DNA of 64,000 nt from Thermohalobaculum sp039184865 (GTDB taxonomy: Bacteria > Pseudomonadota > Alphaproteobacteria > Rhodobacterales > Rhodobacteraceae). The notes under the pieces were generated by a model. It saw nothing but the letters and a program-made list of their open reading frames with translations. It was not told where the DNA came from and ran no database searches. This document shows positions 8,147 to 17,241 of the stretch, one piece after another; positions within the stretch are counted from its first letter, which is position 1, and each line of letters starts with the position of its first letter. The DNA lies in NCBI GenBank assembly GCA_039184865.1, contig JBCDAV010000009.1, positions 109,638 to 173,637 on the forward strand, written 5' to 3'. A program made the position numbers and the translations under genes.

Positions 8147-10171
8147 ATGACTGATCTGCGCACGATCATCATCGACGGCAACGAGGTCGAAGCCGACCCG
8201 AACATGACGCTGATCCAGGCCTGCGAGATGGTCGGGATCGAAATCCCGCGCTTCTGCTATCACGAGCGCCTGTCGATCGCCGGGAATTGCCGGATGTGTC
8301 TGGTGGAACCCGTCGGGGCGCCGAAACCGGCAGCCGCCTGCCACATGCAGGTCCGTGACATGCGCGGCGGACCGAACGGCGAGCCGCCGCAACTCCGGAC
8401 CAACTCGCCGATGGTCAAGAAAGCCCGCGAGGGCGTGATGGAGTTCCTGCTGATCAACCATCCGCTCGACTGTCCGATCTGCGATCAGGGCGGCGAATGC
8501 GATCTTCAGGATCAGGCGATGGCCTACGGCGTCGATTTCAGCCGGTACCGCGAGCCAAAGCGCGCTGCCATCGACCTCGATCTCGGGCCGCTGGTCGAGA
8601 CGCACATGACGCGCTGCATCTCCTGTACGCGCTGCGTGCGTTTCATCACCGAGGTCGCAGGCGTGCCCGAGATGGGGCAGGTCGGGCGCGGCGAGGATAG
8701 CGAGATCACCAATTACCTCGGGCAGACGCTCGGGTCCGAGATGCAGGGCAACATCGTCGATCTCTGCCCGGTCGGCGCGCTGACATCGAAACCCTACGCG
8801 TTCAGCGCCCGGCCCTGGGAACTGAAGAAAACCCAGTCGATCGACGTCATGGATGCGCTGGGATCGAACATCCGGGTCGACACGCGGGGGCGCGAGGTCA
8901 TGCGCATCTTGCCGCGCAACCACGACGCGGTGAACGAGGAATGGCTGGCGGACCGTTCGCGTTACGTCTGGGACGGGCTGCGCCGTCAGCGCCTCGACCG
9001 GCCCTACGTGCGGTGCGACGGCCGGCTGAGGCCTGCAAGCTGGGCCGAGGCCTTCGCGACGATCTGCGATGCGGTCTCGAAGGCTGGCGACAATATCGCG
9101 GCCGTGGCGGGCGATCTGGCGCCGGTCGAGGCGATGTTCGCGTTGAAGGATCTGATGGCGCGGCTCGGCAGCGACCGGCTGGAGTGCCGTCAGGACGGCG
9201 CACAACTGCCGATCGGAAATCGCTCCGGCTATGTCGGGACCGCGACGATCGAGGATCTCGATGCGGCGGACGGCATACTTCTGATTGGAACGAACCCGCG
9301 CGACGAGGCGCCGGTGCTGAACAGCCGGCTGCGCAAGGCGTGGCTGGCGGGCGCCCATGTCGCGCTGATCGGCGAGCCTGTCGATCTGACCTATCCCGCC
9401 TATCACATCGGAACCGGGCCGGAGGCGCTGCTGGGCGAGAGCCGTGAGAAGCTGCTCCAGAACATGGCGGGCATGGAGCGCAAGGTCGTCGTCATCGGGC
9501 AGGCCGCCTTGACCCGGTCCGACGGTGTTGCCGTGTTGGCAGAGGCGATGTCGCTTGCCGAGGCGGGCGGCGCGAAGCTGTTGGTTCTGCACTCTGCCGC
9601 AGCGCGGGTCGGTGGGCTCGACATCGGTTTTGTCCACGCGGACGGGTTCGAGTGTCTGAAGGGGGCCGAGGTTATCTTCAATCTGGGTGCCGATGAGATC
9701 GAGATCGTTCCCGGACCGTTCGTCGTCTATCAGGGCAGCCACGGCGACCGCGGCGCGCACCGCGCCGACGTCATCCTGCCGGGAGCTGCCTATACCGAAC
9801 AGGCCGGTATCTTCGTCAACACCGAGGGCCGTCCTCAGATCGCGAGCCGTGCGGGCTTCCCGCCCGGCGATGCGCGCGAGGACTGGGCGATCCTGCGGGC
9901 ACTGTCGGCGGAACTCGGGCAGAAGCTTCCATATGACTCGCTCGGCGCGCTGCGTGCTGTCCTGTTCGACGCGCACCCCCATCTCGCGGCCATAGATCAG
10001 GTGCCCGAGAATCCGTGGCAGGCGCTGCCGCACGGAGATATCGACACCGCGCCCTTCATCAATCGCGCGGTCGATCATTACCTGACGAACCCGGTCCTGC
10101 GGGCGTCCGAGATCATGGCTGATCTGGCGCGCCTTTCCGATCAGCAAACCCAACCCATGGCGGCAGAATGA
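8147..10171 (+). CDS. nuoG: NADH-quinone oxidoreductase subunit G
   Basis: NuoG (75 kDa subunit), the largest peripheral-arm subunit, conducts electrons through several Fe-S clusters. It is 674 residues, normal for alphaproteobacteria. The N-terminal ferredoxin-like domain has CYHERLSIAGNCRMC; next come the His/Cys motif HPLDCPICDQGGECDLQDQ and the 4Fe-4S motif TRCISCTRC. The C-terminal part is the degenerate molybdopterin-oxidoreductase domain (GTNPRDEAPVLNSRLRK). Its stop overlaps the following lipoprotein start as ATGA. Confidence 0.98.
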   Translation: MTDLRTIIIDGNEVEADPNMTLIQACEMVGIEIPRFCYHERLSIAGNCRMCLVEPVGAPKPAAACHMQVRDMRGGPNGEPPQLRTNSPMVKKAREGVMEFLLINHPLDCPICDQGGECDLQDQAMAYGVDFSRYREPKRAAIDLDLGPLVETHMTRCISCTRCVRFITEVAGVPEMGQVGRGEDSEITNYLGQTLGSEMQGNIVDLCPVGALTSKPYAFSARPWELKKTQSIDVMDALGSNIRVDTRGREVMRILPRNHDAVNEEWLADRSRYVWDGLRRQRLDRPYVRCDGRLRPASWAEAFATICDAVSKAGDNIAAVAGDLAPVEAMFALKDLMARLGSDRLECRQDGAQLPIGNRSGYVGTATIEDLDAADGILLIGTNPRDEAPVLNSRLRKAWLAGAHVALIGEPVDLTYPAYHIGTGPEALLGESREKLLQNMAGMERKVVVIGQAALTRSDGVAVLAEAMSLAEAGGAKLLVLHSAAARVGGLDIGFVHADGFECLKGAEVIFNLGADEIEIVPGPFVVYQGSHGDRGAHRADVILPGAAYTEQAGIFVNTEGRPQIASRAGFPPGDAREDWAILRALSAELGQKLPYDSLGALRAVLFDAHPHLAAIDQVPENPWQALPHGDIDTAPFINRAVDHYLTNPVLRASEIMADLARLSDQQTQPMAAE

Positions 10172-10605
10172 TGAAAAGCATCCGTCCATACCTCCTCACC
10201 GGTCTCGCGCTCATGCTCGCGGCCTGCGGCACCGGCGAAGGCTCGACCGTCGGCGGTCAGAAGTTCAAGGAAACCGTGATCGAAAAGCTGAGCGACGACC
10301 GGTTTGCGATTTCGGTCAGTGCGGACAATATCGATGGCTACCAGCTGTCGCGCTGCGTCGCCGCGGCTTATGCCGAAAGCCTGCGCGACGCCCAGGGCAA
10401 CCGGATCTACGGCTTTGTCGAGCGCCAGGGCGGAAAGCTGACCGATACCTTCCGCCTGAAGGAGGGCGTTCGCACCCAGACGACCGAAGGCGTCCAGACC
10501 TTCCGGCTGGTCACGACAGGTGTGCACGACGGCACCGACATGATGGATGTCGACCTGCAGCTTGCGGAATGCGAGCAGGCCGGCCTGCCATCGGCGGTCG
10601 AGTAA
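10168..10605 (+). CDS. Putative lipoprotein between nuoG and nuoH
   Basis: A 145-residue protein with a clear lipoprotein signal (MMKSIRPYLLTGLALMLAAC, Cys at residue 20). The mature domain contains CVAAAYAESLRDAQGN, GKLTDTFRLKEGV and an alternating hydrophobic pattern consistent with a small beta-rich domain, plus cysteines at SRCVAA and LAECEQ. It is not obviously related to the lipoprotein at 7241. The ATG overlaps the nuoG stop; nuoH follows after ten bases. Function unknown. Confidence 0.75.
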   Translation: MMKSIRPYLLTGLALMLAACGTGEGSTVGGQKFKETVIEKLSDDRFAISVSADNIDGYQLSRCVAAAYAESLRDAQGNRIYGFVERQGGKLTDTFRLKEGVRTQTTEGVQTFRLVTTGVHDGTDMMDVDLQLAECEQAGLPSAVE

Positions 10606-10615
10606 AGGGGACTTC

Positions 10616-11644
10616 ATGTCGTTCTGGGACAGCGATCTCGGGATCTTCGTGATCATCGTCGCGCAGTGCCTCGCCGTGACGGTGGCGATTCTCGTGAGCC
10701 TTGCGTTCCTGCTCTACATGGACCGCAAGGTCTGGGCCGCCGTGCAGCTTCGCCGCGGCCCGAACGTGGTCGGCCCGTTCGGCCTCTTGCAAAGCTTCGC
10801 CGACTTTCTGAAATTTGTGCTGAAGGAAATCGTGATCCCGGCGGGTGCGGACAAGATCGTCTTTCTTCTGGCGCCGCTCGCGACCTTTGTCTTCGCCGCG
10901 ATCATGTGGGTCGCCATTCCGTTTGCCGATGGCTGGGTGATCGCCGATCTCAATGTCGGCGTGCTCTACATCTTCGCGATCTCCTCGCTCGGGGTCTACG
11001 GCGTGATCATGGGCGGCTGGGCGTCCAACTCGAAATATCCGTTCTTGGGCGGTCTGCGCTCGGCAGCGCAGATGGTCAGCTACGAGGTCTCCATCGGTCT
11101 GATCATCGTCGGGGTGCTGATCTCGACCGGATCTCTCAACCTGACGGCAATCGTGCGGGCGCAGGACGGCAGCTTCGGCTTCCTGTCCTGGTACTGGCTG
11201 CCGCACCTGCCGATGTTCGTGATCTTCTTCGTCAGCGCGCTGGCCGAGACGAACCGCCCGCCCTTCGACCTGCCCGAGGCGGAGTCGGAACTGGTCGCCG
11301 GCTATCAGGTCGAATACTCCTCGACCCCGTATCTGCTGTTCATGATCGGCGAATACATGAACATCGTGCTGATGTGCGCGATGTGCACCATCCTGTTTTT
11401 CGGCGGCTGGCTCAGCCCGATCCCCGGGCTGCCGGACGGCGTGCTCTGGTTCGTGGTGAAGGTGGTGTTCTTCTTCTTCATGTTCGCGATCGCCAAGGCG
11501 ATCGTGCCGCGCTACCGCTACGACCAGCTGATGCGCCTGGGCTGGAAGGTCTTCCTGCCGATGTCGCTGGGCTGGGTCGTGATCGCCGCGTTTCTTGTGC
11601 GCTTCGATGTCGTGGGCTACGCGCGCCACGCGACGGGAGGGTAA
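10616..11644 (+). CDS. nuoH: NADH-quinone oxidoreductase subunit H
   Basis: NuoH (ND1), the membrane subunit that joins the quinone cavity to the proton-pumping arm. It is 342 residues with about eight hydrophobic helices. Signatures are LLYMDRKVWAAVQLRRGPNVVGPFG near the N-terminus and the loop AETNRPPFDLPEAESELVAGY, which contributes acidic residues to the quinone-coupling path. The start MSFWDSDLGIF at 10616 has AAAGGGG upstream; an earlier in-frame start would lie inside the lipoprotein gene and is less likely. Confidence 0.97.
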   Translation: MSFWDSDLGIFVIIVAQCLAVTVAILVSLAFLLYMDRKVWAAVQLRRGPNVVGPFGLLQSFADFLKFVLKEIVIPAGADKIVFLLAPLATFVFAAIMWVAIPFADGWVIADLNVGVLYIFAISSLGVYGVIMGGWASNSKYPFLGGLRSAAQMVSYEVSIGLIIVGVLISTGSLNLTAIVRAQDGSFGFLSWYWLPHLPMFVIFFVSALAETNRPPFDLPEAESELVAGYQVEYSSTPYLLFMIGEYMNIVLMCAMCTILFFGGWLSPIPGLPDGVLWFVVKVVFFFFMFAIAKAIVPRYRYDQLMRLGWKVFLPMSLGWVVIAAFLVRFDVVGYARHATGG

Positions 11645-11688
11645 CGCCGTGCGCGCGACAGCATCATCGCAAACGGGGGAACGGTCCG

Positions 11689-12207
11689 ATGGCAAGGCCT
11701 GCGAAGTCGCTGGTGACCGCGTATGTCTTCTGGGTCGTTCTTCCCGGTCTGGGCGCACACCGGTTCTACCTCAAGCGCCCGCTGTCAGGGCTGTTCCTGC
11801 TGATGATCTGTCTGACCGGCATGGTGCTGGCTATCTTCGGGACCAGCGCGCGCATTCCGGAATACGTGATGGCGGGCGGGACCTGCGTTCTGGCCGTTCT
11901 GGTCTGGTGGATCCTCGACGCCTTCTTCATTCCCGGCTGGGTCGACCAGATCAACGAAGAGGGCCAGGACCGGCCTTATGTGAGCGTTGCGGCAGTAAAC
12001 ATGGACCCCTCGTTCGGGGCGACGATGTCCGCGGCGGGACGCAATCCCGACGCGAAAACGCGGCCAGCACTCAGCGAAAGCCACGACCTTCCGTGGCGGC
12101 AGGAGCGCAAGCAGCAGGAAATCCTGCGCTACCACACTTCGGACGAAGCGGGGCTCGACGCCCGGTCCGAACAGGAGGCAGATGACGATGGGCATCCCCC
12201 TCGATAA
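11689..12207 (+). CDS. TM2-domain membrane protein
   Basis: A 172-residue protein with a TM2 domain: helix 1 with LVTAYVFWVVLPGLGAHRFYL, the signature GLGAHRFYLKRPLSGL, helix 2 LFLLMICLTGMVLAIF, and a third hydrophobic stretch ending VWWILDAFFIPGWVDQIN. The C-terminal 80 residues are hydrophilic and charged (LPWRQERKQQEILRYHTSDE). TM2 proteins are small membrane proteins of mostly unknown function. The 3' end overlaps nuoI by 26 bases in a different frame, an unusually long overlap for this operon, and the nuoI ribosome-binding site lies within this coding sequence. Confidence 0.85.
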   Translation: MARPAKSLVTAYVFWVVLPGLGAHRFYLKRPLSGLFLLMICLTGMVLAIFGTSARIPEYVMAGGTCVLAVLVWWILDAFFIPGWVDQINEEGQDRPYVSVAAVNMDPSFGATMSAAGRNPDAKTRPALSESHDLPWRQERKQQEILRYHTSDEAGLDARSEQEADDDGHPPR

Positions 12208-12679
12208 GGCACTGGGATATTTCCTGCTCAAGGATTTCTGGGGCGGCTTCAAGCTGGGCATGAAGTACTTCTTCAAGCCCAAGGCGACGCTGAACTATCC
12301 CTTCGAGAAAGGGCCGCTGAGCCCGCGTTTCCGCGGCGAGCACGCCCTGCGCCGTTACGCCAACGGCGAGGAGCGCTGCATCGCCTGCAAGCTGTGCGAG
12401 GCGATCTGCCCGGCCCAGGCCATCACGATCGAGGCCGAACCGCGCGACGACGGCTCCCGCCGGACGACGCGCTATGACATCGACATGACCAAGTGCATCT
12501 ATTGCGGGTTCTGTCAGGAGGCCTGTCCGGTGGACGCGATCGTCGAGGGACCTAACTTCGAGTTTGCTACCGAGACTCGCGAGGAGCTGTTCTACAACAA
12601 GGACAAGCTGCTGGAGAATGGCGAGCGTTGGGAGCGTGAAATCGCCCGTAACCTGGAACTCGACGCACCCTACCGTTGA
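12182..12679 (+). CDS. nuoI: NADH-quinone oxidoreductase subunit I
   Basis: NuoI (23 kDa subunit) carries two 4Fe-4S clusters (N6a and N6b) that pass electrons to NuoB. It is 165 residues with CIACKLCEAICPAQAI and CIYCGFCQEACPVDAI, each with the CxxCxxCxxxCP pattern. The ending ARNLELDAPYR is the family ending. AGGAGG at 12173-12178 could serve either ATG 12182 (three-base spacing) or ATG 12188 (nine-base spacing); the second gives MGIPLDKALG and is quite plausible. Confidence 0.97.
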   Translation: MTMGIPLDKALGYFLLKDFWGGFKLGMKYFFKPKATLNYPFEKGPLSPRFRGEHALRRYANGEERCIACKLCEAICPAQAITIEAEPRDDGSRRTTRYDIDMTKCIYCGFCQEACPVDAIVEGPNFEFATETREELFYNKDKLLENGERWEREIARNLELDAPYR

Positions 12680-12691
12680 GGGGAGAACCCC

Positions 12692-13300
12692 ATGGGCCTG
12701 ACGGTCTTCGCCTTCTACGTCTTTGCCTGTGTCGCGGTCGCGTCGGGCCTGCTGGTCGTGCTGGCTCGCAACCCCGTGCATTCGGTGCTGTGGCTGATCC
12801 TGACCTTCTTCTCGGCGGCGGGCATGATGGTGCTGATGGGCGCCGAGTTCGTCGCGATGCTTCTGATCATCGTCTATGTCGGCGCCGTGATGGTGCTGTT
12901 CCTGTTTGTGGTGATGATGCTGGACGTGGACTTCGCCGAACTGAAGCGCGGACTCGCCGAGTATCTCCCGGTCGGCGCACTTGTCGGACTGGTTCTCGTG
13001 ATCGAACTGATGCTGGTGTTTGGCTACTGGATCTTTGCCGATGCCGCGCCGCAAGCGCGCGAAGCGGTGATGCCGGCCCCAGCGGACGTGCCGAACACGC
13101 ATGCGCTCGGTCAGATCATCTATGACCAGTACATCCTCGTCTTCCAGCTGTCCGGCCTGATATTGTTGGTTGCAATGATCGGCGCGATTGTGCTGACACT
13201 GCGCCACCGTACCGACGTGAAACGCCAGGACATCCTAGCCCAGATCTATCGGGAGCGTGCGGTCGACTTGAAAGACGTCGAACCGGGGCAGGGAGTTTGA
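12692..13300 (+). CDS. nuoJ: NADH-quinone oxidoreductase subunit J
   Basis: NuoJ (ND6), a membrane subunit of the proximal pumping module. It is 202 residues with about five hydrophobic helices. The conserved third helix is seen as LLIIVYVGAVMVLFLFVVMML, which contains the pi-bulge region. RNPVHSVLWLILTFFSAAG near the N-terminus is also typical. It is separated by 12 bases from nuoI and followed immediately by nuoK. Confidence 0.96.
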   Translation: MGLTVFAFYVFACVAVASGLLVVLARNPVHSVLWLILTFFSAAGMMVLMGAEFVAMLLIIVYVGAVMVLFLFVVMMLDVDFAELKRGLAEYLPVGALVGLVLVIELMLVFGYWIFADAAPQAREAVMPAPADVPNTHALGQIIYDQYILVFQLSGLILLVAMIGAIVLTLRHRTDVKRQDILAQIYRERAVDLKDVEPGQGV

Positions 13301-13302
13301 GC

Positions 13303-13665
13303 ATGCTGGCAGCGGCAGCCGCCACCGTAAGCGAGGGCCCGGCCCGGATGGTCGTCGGCGGCATCGGCCTCGAGGGCTACCTCACCGTTGCGGCGATCCT
13401 GTTCGTGATCGGGATCTTCGGGATCTTCGTGAACCGGCGAAACGTGATCATCATCCTGATGTCGATCGAACTGATGCTTCTGGCGGTGAACATCAATCTT
13501 GTCGCGTTCTCGGCTCATCTCGGCGATCTGGTCGGGCAGGTCTTCACCCTCTTCGTGCTCACCGTGGCCGCTGCCGAAGCGGCGATCGGTCTGGCGATCC
13601 TCGTCTGTTTCTTCCGCAATCGTGGGACGATCTCGGTCGAGGACGTCAACATGATGAAAGGATAG
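13303..13665 (+). CDS. nuoK: NADH-quinone oxidoreductase subunit K
   Basis: NuoK (ND4L), a three-helix membrane subunit with buried glutamates used in proton transfer. Conserved core: LTVAAILFVIGIFGIFVNR, NVIIILMSIELMLLAVN (helix-2 Glu) and FVLTVAAAEAAIGLAILV (helix-3 Glu). The ATG at 13303 is well placed after GGGCAGGGAG at 13286-13295 but adds about 15 residues to the usual N-terminus. An ATG at 13348 (MVVGGIGLEGYL) would give the standard length and cannot be excluded. Confidence 0.95.
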   Translation: MLAAAAATVSEGPARMVVGGIGLEGYLTVAAILFVIGIFGIFVNRRNVIIILMSIELMLLAVNINLVAFSAHLGDLVGQVFTLFVLTVAAAEAAIGLAILVCFFRNRGTISVEDVNMMKG

Positions 13666-13671
13666 GGGGCG

Positions 13672-15666
13672 ATGTACACCGCCATCCTCCTGCTGCCGTT
13701 GCTCGGTGCGATCATCGCCGGGTTCTTCCATCGCCAGATCGGCGAGAAGGCGGCGATGTTCGTGACCACGGGGCTCCTGATGTTCTGCGCGGTCCTGTCG
13801 TGGATCGCGTTCTTCACGCTGGGCGAGCCGGGCTCGGTCGAACTGTTCCGCTGGATCGCCTCCGGCGATCTCGAGGCCTACTGGTCGATCCGCGTCGACC
13901 GGCTGACCTGCGTCATGCTGGTGGTCGTGACCTCGGTCTCGGCGCTCGTCCACCTCTATTCGTTCGGCTACACGGACGACGGCGATCACCCGGACCCGAT
14001 CGACAATTTCCAGGGCCCGGCCCGGTCGCGCTTCTTCGCCTATCTGAGCTTCTTCACCTTTGCCATGCTAGCGCTCGTGACCGGCGACAACCTGCTGCAG
14101 ATCTTTTTTGGGTGGGAGGGCGTCGGCGTCGCCTCGTATCTGCTGATCGGGTTCTGGTATCGTAAGTCCTCAGCCAATGCGGCCGCCATCAAGGCATTCG
14201 TGGTCAACCGCGTCGGCGACTTCGGCTTCCTGCTGGGCATGTTCGGCCTGTTCTACATGACCGGCTCGATCATGCTGGACGATGTCTTCGCCGAGGCCAC
14301 GAGACTGGCCGAGGCCGAAACGGTGTTCCTCGGGTACAACGTCCCCGCCATCGAACTGGTCTGCATCCTGCTGTTCGTCGGGGCGTGCGGAAAATCGGCG
14401 CAGTTCCTGCTGCACACCTGGCTGCCGGACGCCATGGAGGGCCCGACCCCTGTCTCGGCGCTGATCCATGCCGCGACCATGGTGACGGCCGGTGTCTTCC
14501 TGGTCTGCCGTATGTCGCCGCTGTTCGACCTGACCCATGTCGCGCTCGTGGTCGTGACCGTGGTCGGTGCGACGACGGCCTTCTTCGCCGCGACGGTCGG
14601 TCTGGTGCAGACCGACATCAAGCGCGTGATCGCCTATTCGACGTGCTCGCAGCTCGGCTACATGTTCGCGGCAGCAGGGGTCGGCGCCTACGAGGCGGCG
14701 ATGTTCCACCTCTTTACGCATGCCTTCTTCAAGGCGCTGCTGTTCCTCGGCGCGGGCTCGGTGATCCATGCGATGCACCACGAGCAGGACATGCGCAAGA
14801 TGGGCGGGCTGAAAGCCAAGATCCCGATGACCTATTACATGATGCTGGCCGGCACGCTGGCGATCACCGGGGTCGGGATTCCGTTCAGTTACGACATGTT
14901 CGGCGTGCCCATCGGTCTGGCGGGGTTTGTCTCGAAGGACGTGATCATCGAGACCGCCTTCGCGGGCCACAACTCGGCCCATCTCTACGCGTTCGTGCTG
15001 CTGGTGATCGCCGCCTGCATGACCTCGTTCTATTCCTGGCGGCTGATCTTCCTGACCTTCCACGGCAAGACGCGGGCGGATCACCACACCTACGACCATG
15101 CCCATGAGAGCCCGCCGGTGATGATGTTCCCGCTCTACGTGCTGGCCTTCGGCGCGGTCGTCGCGGGCACGCTGTTCTACTACAGTTTCGTCGGCAAGGG
15201 CGAAGGCGAGTGGTGGAGCGGCTCGATCTTCAACGGGCCGGAAAACCATGTCCTGCACGACGCCCATGACGTGCCCAAATGGGTCAAGATCTCGCCGTTC
15301 CTGGCCATGCTGATCGGGCTCGGCCTTGCCTGGCTGATGTACATCCGGAGCCCGGAGATCCCGAAGCAACTCGCGCAGCGCCACCAGCCGCTCTACCAGT
15401 TCCTCCTGAACAAGTGGTACTTCGACGAGATCTACGCGTTCATCTTCATCCGCCCGGCGATGTGGATCGGCTCGCTCTTCTGGAAGCGCGGTGACGGCAG
15501 CACGATCGACGGCTTCCTGAACGGCGTCGCCATGGGCATCGTTCCGTGGATGACCAAGCTGGCCGGACGGTTCCAGTCGGGCTTTCTGTTCCACTACGCT
15601 TTCGTGATGCTGGTCGGCGTGTCGGCGATCATCACCTGGTTTGCCGTGAGCGGAGGTGGGCGCTGA
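13672..15666 (+). CDS. nuoL: NADH-quinone oxidoreductase subunit L
   Basis: NuoL (ND5), the distal antiporter-like proton pump with the long lateral helix. It is 664 residues, strongly hydrophobic. Signatures include LLQIFFGWEGVGVASYLLIGFWY (helix-5 Glu), HTWLPDAMEGPTPVSALIHAATM and DIKRVIAYSTCSQLGYMF. The C-terminal region ends with a hydrophobic helix. The nuoM start codon overlaps its stop (TGATG). Confidence 0.98.
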   Translation: MYTAILLLPLLGAIIAGFFHRQIGEKAAMFVTTGLLMFCAVLSWIAFFTLGEPGSVELFRWIASGDLEAYWSIRVDRLTCVMLVVVTSVSALVHLYSFGYTDDGDHPDPIDNFQGPARSRFFAYLSFFTFAMLALVTGDNLLQIFFGWEGVGVASYLLIGFWYRKSSANAAAIKAFVVNRVGDFGFLLGMFGLFYMTGSIMLDDVFAEATRLAEAETVFLGYNVPAIELVCILLFVGACGKSAQFLLHTWLPDAMEGPTPVSALIHAATMVTAGVFLVCRMSPLFDLTHVALVVVTVVGATTAFFAATVGLVQTDIKRVIAYSTCSQLGYMFAAAGVGAYEAAMFHLFTHAFFKALLFLGAGSVIHAMHHEQDMRKMGGLKAKIPMTYYMMLAGTLAITGVGIPFSYDMFGVPIGLAGFVSKDVIIETAFAGHNSAHLYAFVLLVIAACMTSFYSWRLIFLTFHGKTRADHHTYDHAHESPPVMMFPLYVLAFGAVVAGTLFYYSFVGKGEGEWWSGSIFNGPENHVLHDAHDVPKWVKISPFLAMLIGLGLAWLMYIRSPEIPKQLAQRHQPLYQFLLNKWYFDEIYAFIFIRPAMWIGSLFWKRGDGSTIDGFLNGVAMGIVPWMTKLAGRFQSGFLFHYAFVMLVGVSAIITWFAVSGGGR

Positions 15667-17225
15667 TGGGCGACGATATCTCGCTTCTGACGCTGGTCAC
15701 GTTCCTGCCACTGATCGGAGCGGCGCTTCTGGTGCTGTTGCTGCGCGGCGAGGACGAGGCGGCGAATCTGAACGCCAAACGCTTCTCGCTTCTGATCACG
15801 GTGTTCACGTTCGCGCTGTCGCTGTTCCTGATCACCGGGTTCGATCCGGGCAACACCGACTTCCAGTTCGTCGAGGAGACGACATGGCTCGCCGGGCTGA
15901 CCTACAAGGTGGGCGTCGACGGGCTGAGCCTGCCCTTCGTCATGCTGACGACGTTCTTCTTCCCGCTCTGCATCGGCGCCTCGTGGGGGGTGACAAACCG
16001 GGTGAAGGAATACATGGCGATGTTCCTGCTGCTCGAGACGATGATCCTCGGCGTATTCGTCTCGCTCGACATGATCCTGTTCTACCTGTTCTTCGAGGCC
16101 GGGCTGATCCCGATGTTCCTGATCATCGGCATCTGGGGCGGCAAGGACCGGATCTACGCGGCCTTCAAGTTCTTCCTCTACACGCTGCTCGGCTCGCTCC
16201 TGATGCTGGTGGCGATGATCTACATGTACTTCGATGCCGGCACGACCGACATCGCGGCGCTGTTGAACCACCAGTTCGACGCGGGGCCAATCGAGCTGTT
16301 CAGCTGGCAGATCGTCGGCGGCGCGCAGACCTTGATGTGGCTGGCCTTCTTCGCGAGCTTCGCCGTCAAGATGCCGATGTGGCCGGTCCACACCTGGCTA
16401 CCGGATGCCCACGTGCAGGCACCCACGGCGGGCTCGGTCGTGCTGGCGGCCATCCTGCTGAAACTCGGCGGCTACGGATTCCTGCGCTTCAGCCTGCCGA
16501 TGTTCCCGGTCGCCTCCGACCTGATGATGGACTTCGTTCTGGTCCTCAGCGTGATCGCGATCATCTACACGTCGCTGGTCGCGCTGATGCAGGAGGACAT
16601 CAAGAAGCTCATCGCCTATTCCTCGGTCGCACACATGGGCTTCGTGACCATGGGGATCTTTGCCGCGAACCAGCAGGGCGTCGACGGCGCGATGTTCCAG
16701 ATGATCAGCCACGGTTTCATTTCCGGAGCGCTCTTCCTCTGCGTCGGCGTGGTCTACGACCGGATGCACACGCGCGAGATCGATGCCTATGGCGGTCTGG
16801 CGGTGCGGATGCCGGTCTACGCCACCGTGATGATGCTGTTCACCATGGCCAATGTCGGGTTGCCGGGCACCTCGGGCTTCGTCGGCGAGTTCCTGACCAT
16901 GGTCGGCGTCTATCAGGTCTCGACGCTCGCGGCATTCGGCGCGGCGACCGGAGTGATCCTGTCGGCGGCCTACGCGCTCTGGCTCTATCGCCGCGTCGTG
17001 CTGGGCGAGTTGATCAAGGGCAGCCTGAAGCAGATCGAGGACATGACGCCGCGCGAGGTTGCCGTGATCGCCCCGCTCGTCGTGTTCACCCTGCTTCTCG
17101 GCTTCTACCCGAGCCTGGCGACGGATCTCTTCGCGCCGACCGTCGAGGCCCTGCTCGAGGACGTGGCGGCCGCGCAGTCGGCGCAGGCCGAGGCCCTGAC
17201 CCAACTCGCCGCGACCAGCCGTTGA
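15666..17225 (+). CDS. nuoM: NADH-quinone oxidoreductase subunit M
   Basis: NuoM (ND4), the middle antiporter-like proton pump. It is 519 residues from ATG 15666, which shares its A with the nuoL stop. Family motifs seen are FYLFFEAGLIPMFLIIGIWG (helix-5 Glu), MWPVHTWLPDAHVQAPTAGSV and DIKKLIAYSSVAHMGFV (helix-7/8 lysines). Upstream in-frame starts fall inside nuoL and give no membrane-protein sequence, so they are rejected. Confidence 0.98.
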   Translation: MGDDISLLTLVTFLPLIGAALLVLLLRGEDEAANLNAKRFSLLITVFTFALSLFLITGFDPGNTDFQFVEETTWLAGLTYKVGVDGLSLPFVMLTTFFFPLCIGASWGVTNRVKEYMAMFLLLETMILGVFVSLDMILFYLFFEAGLIPMFLIIGIWGGKDRIYAAFKFFLYTLLGSLLMLVAMIYMYFDAGTTDIAALLNHQFDAGPIELFSWQIVGGAQTLMWLAFFASFAVKMPMWPVHTWLPDAHVQAPTAGSVVLAAILLKLGGYGFLRFSLPMFPVASDLMMDFVLVLSVIAIIYTSLVALMQEDIKKLIAYSSVAHMGFVTMGIFAANQQGVDGAMFQMISHGFISGALFLCVGVVYDRMHTREIDAYGGLAVRMPVYATVMMLFTMANVGLPGTSGFVGEFLTMVGVYQVSTLAAFGAATGVILSAAYALWLYRRVVLGELIKGSLKQIEDMTPREVAVIAPLVVFTLLLGFYPSLATDLFAPTVEALLEDVAAAQSAQAEALTQLAATSR

Positions 17226-17241
17226 GAGACCGGAGACGAAC

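Noticed and set aside
7616..10189. Very long antisense open frame opposite nuoG (over 850 codons)
   Set aside because: It is a by-product of GC-rich codon use in nuoG: no family sequence, no ribosome-binding site, and it lies entirely opposite a certain gene.
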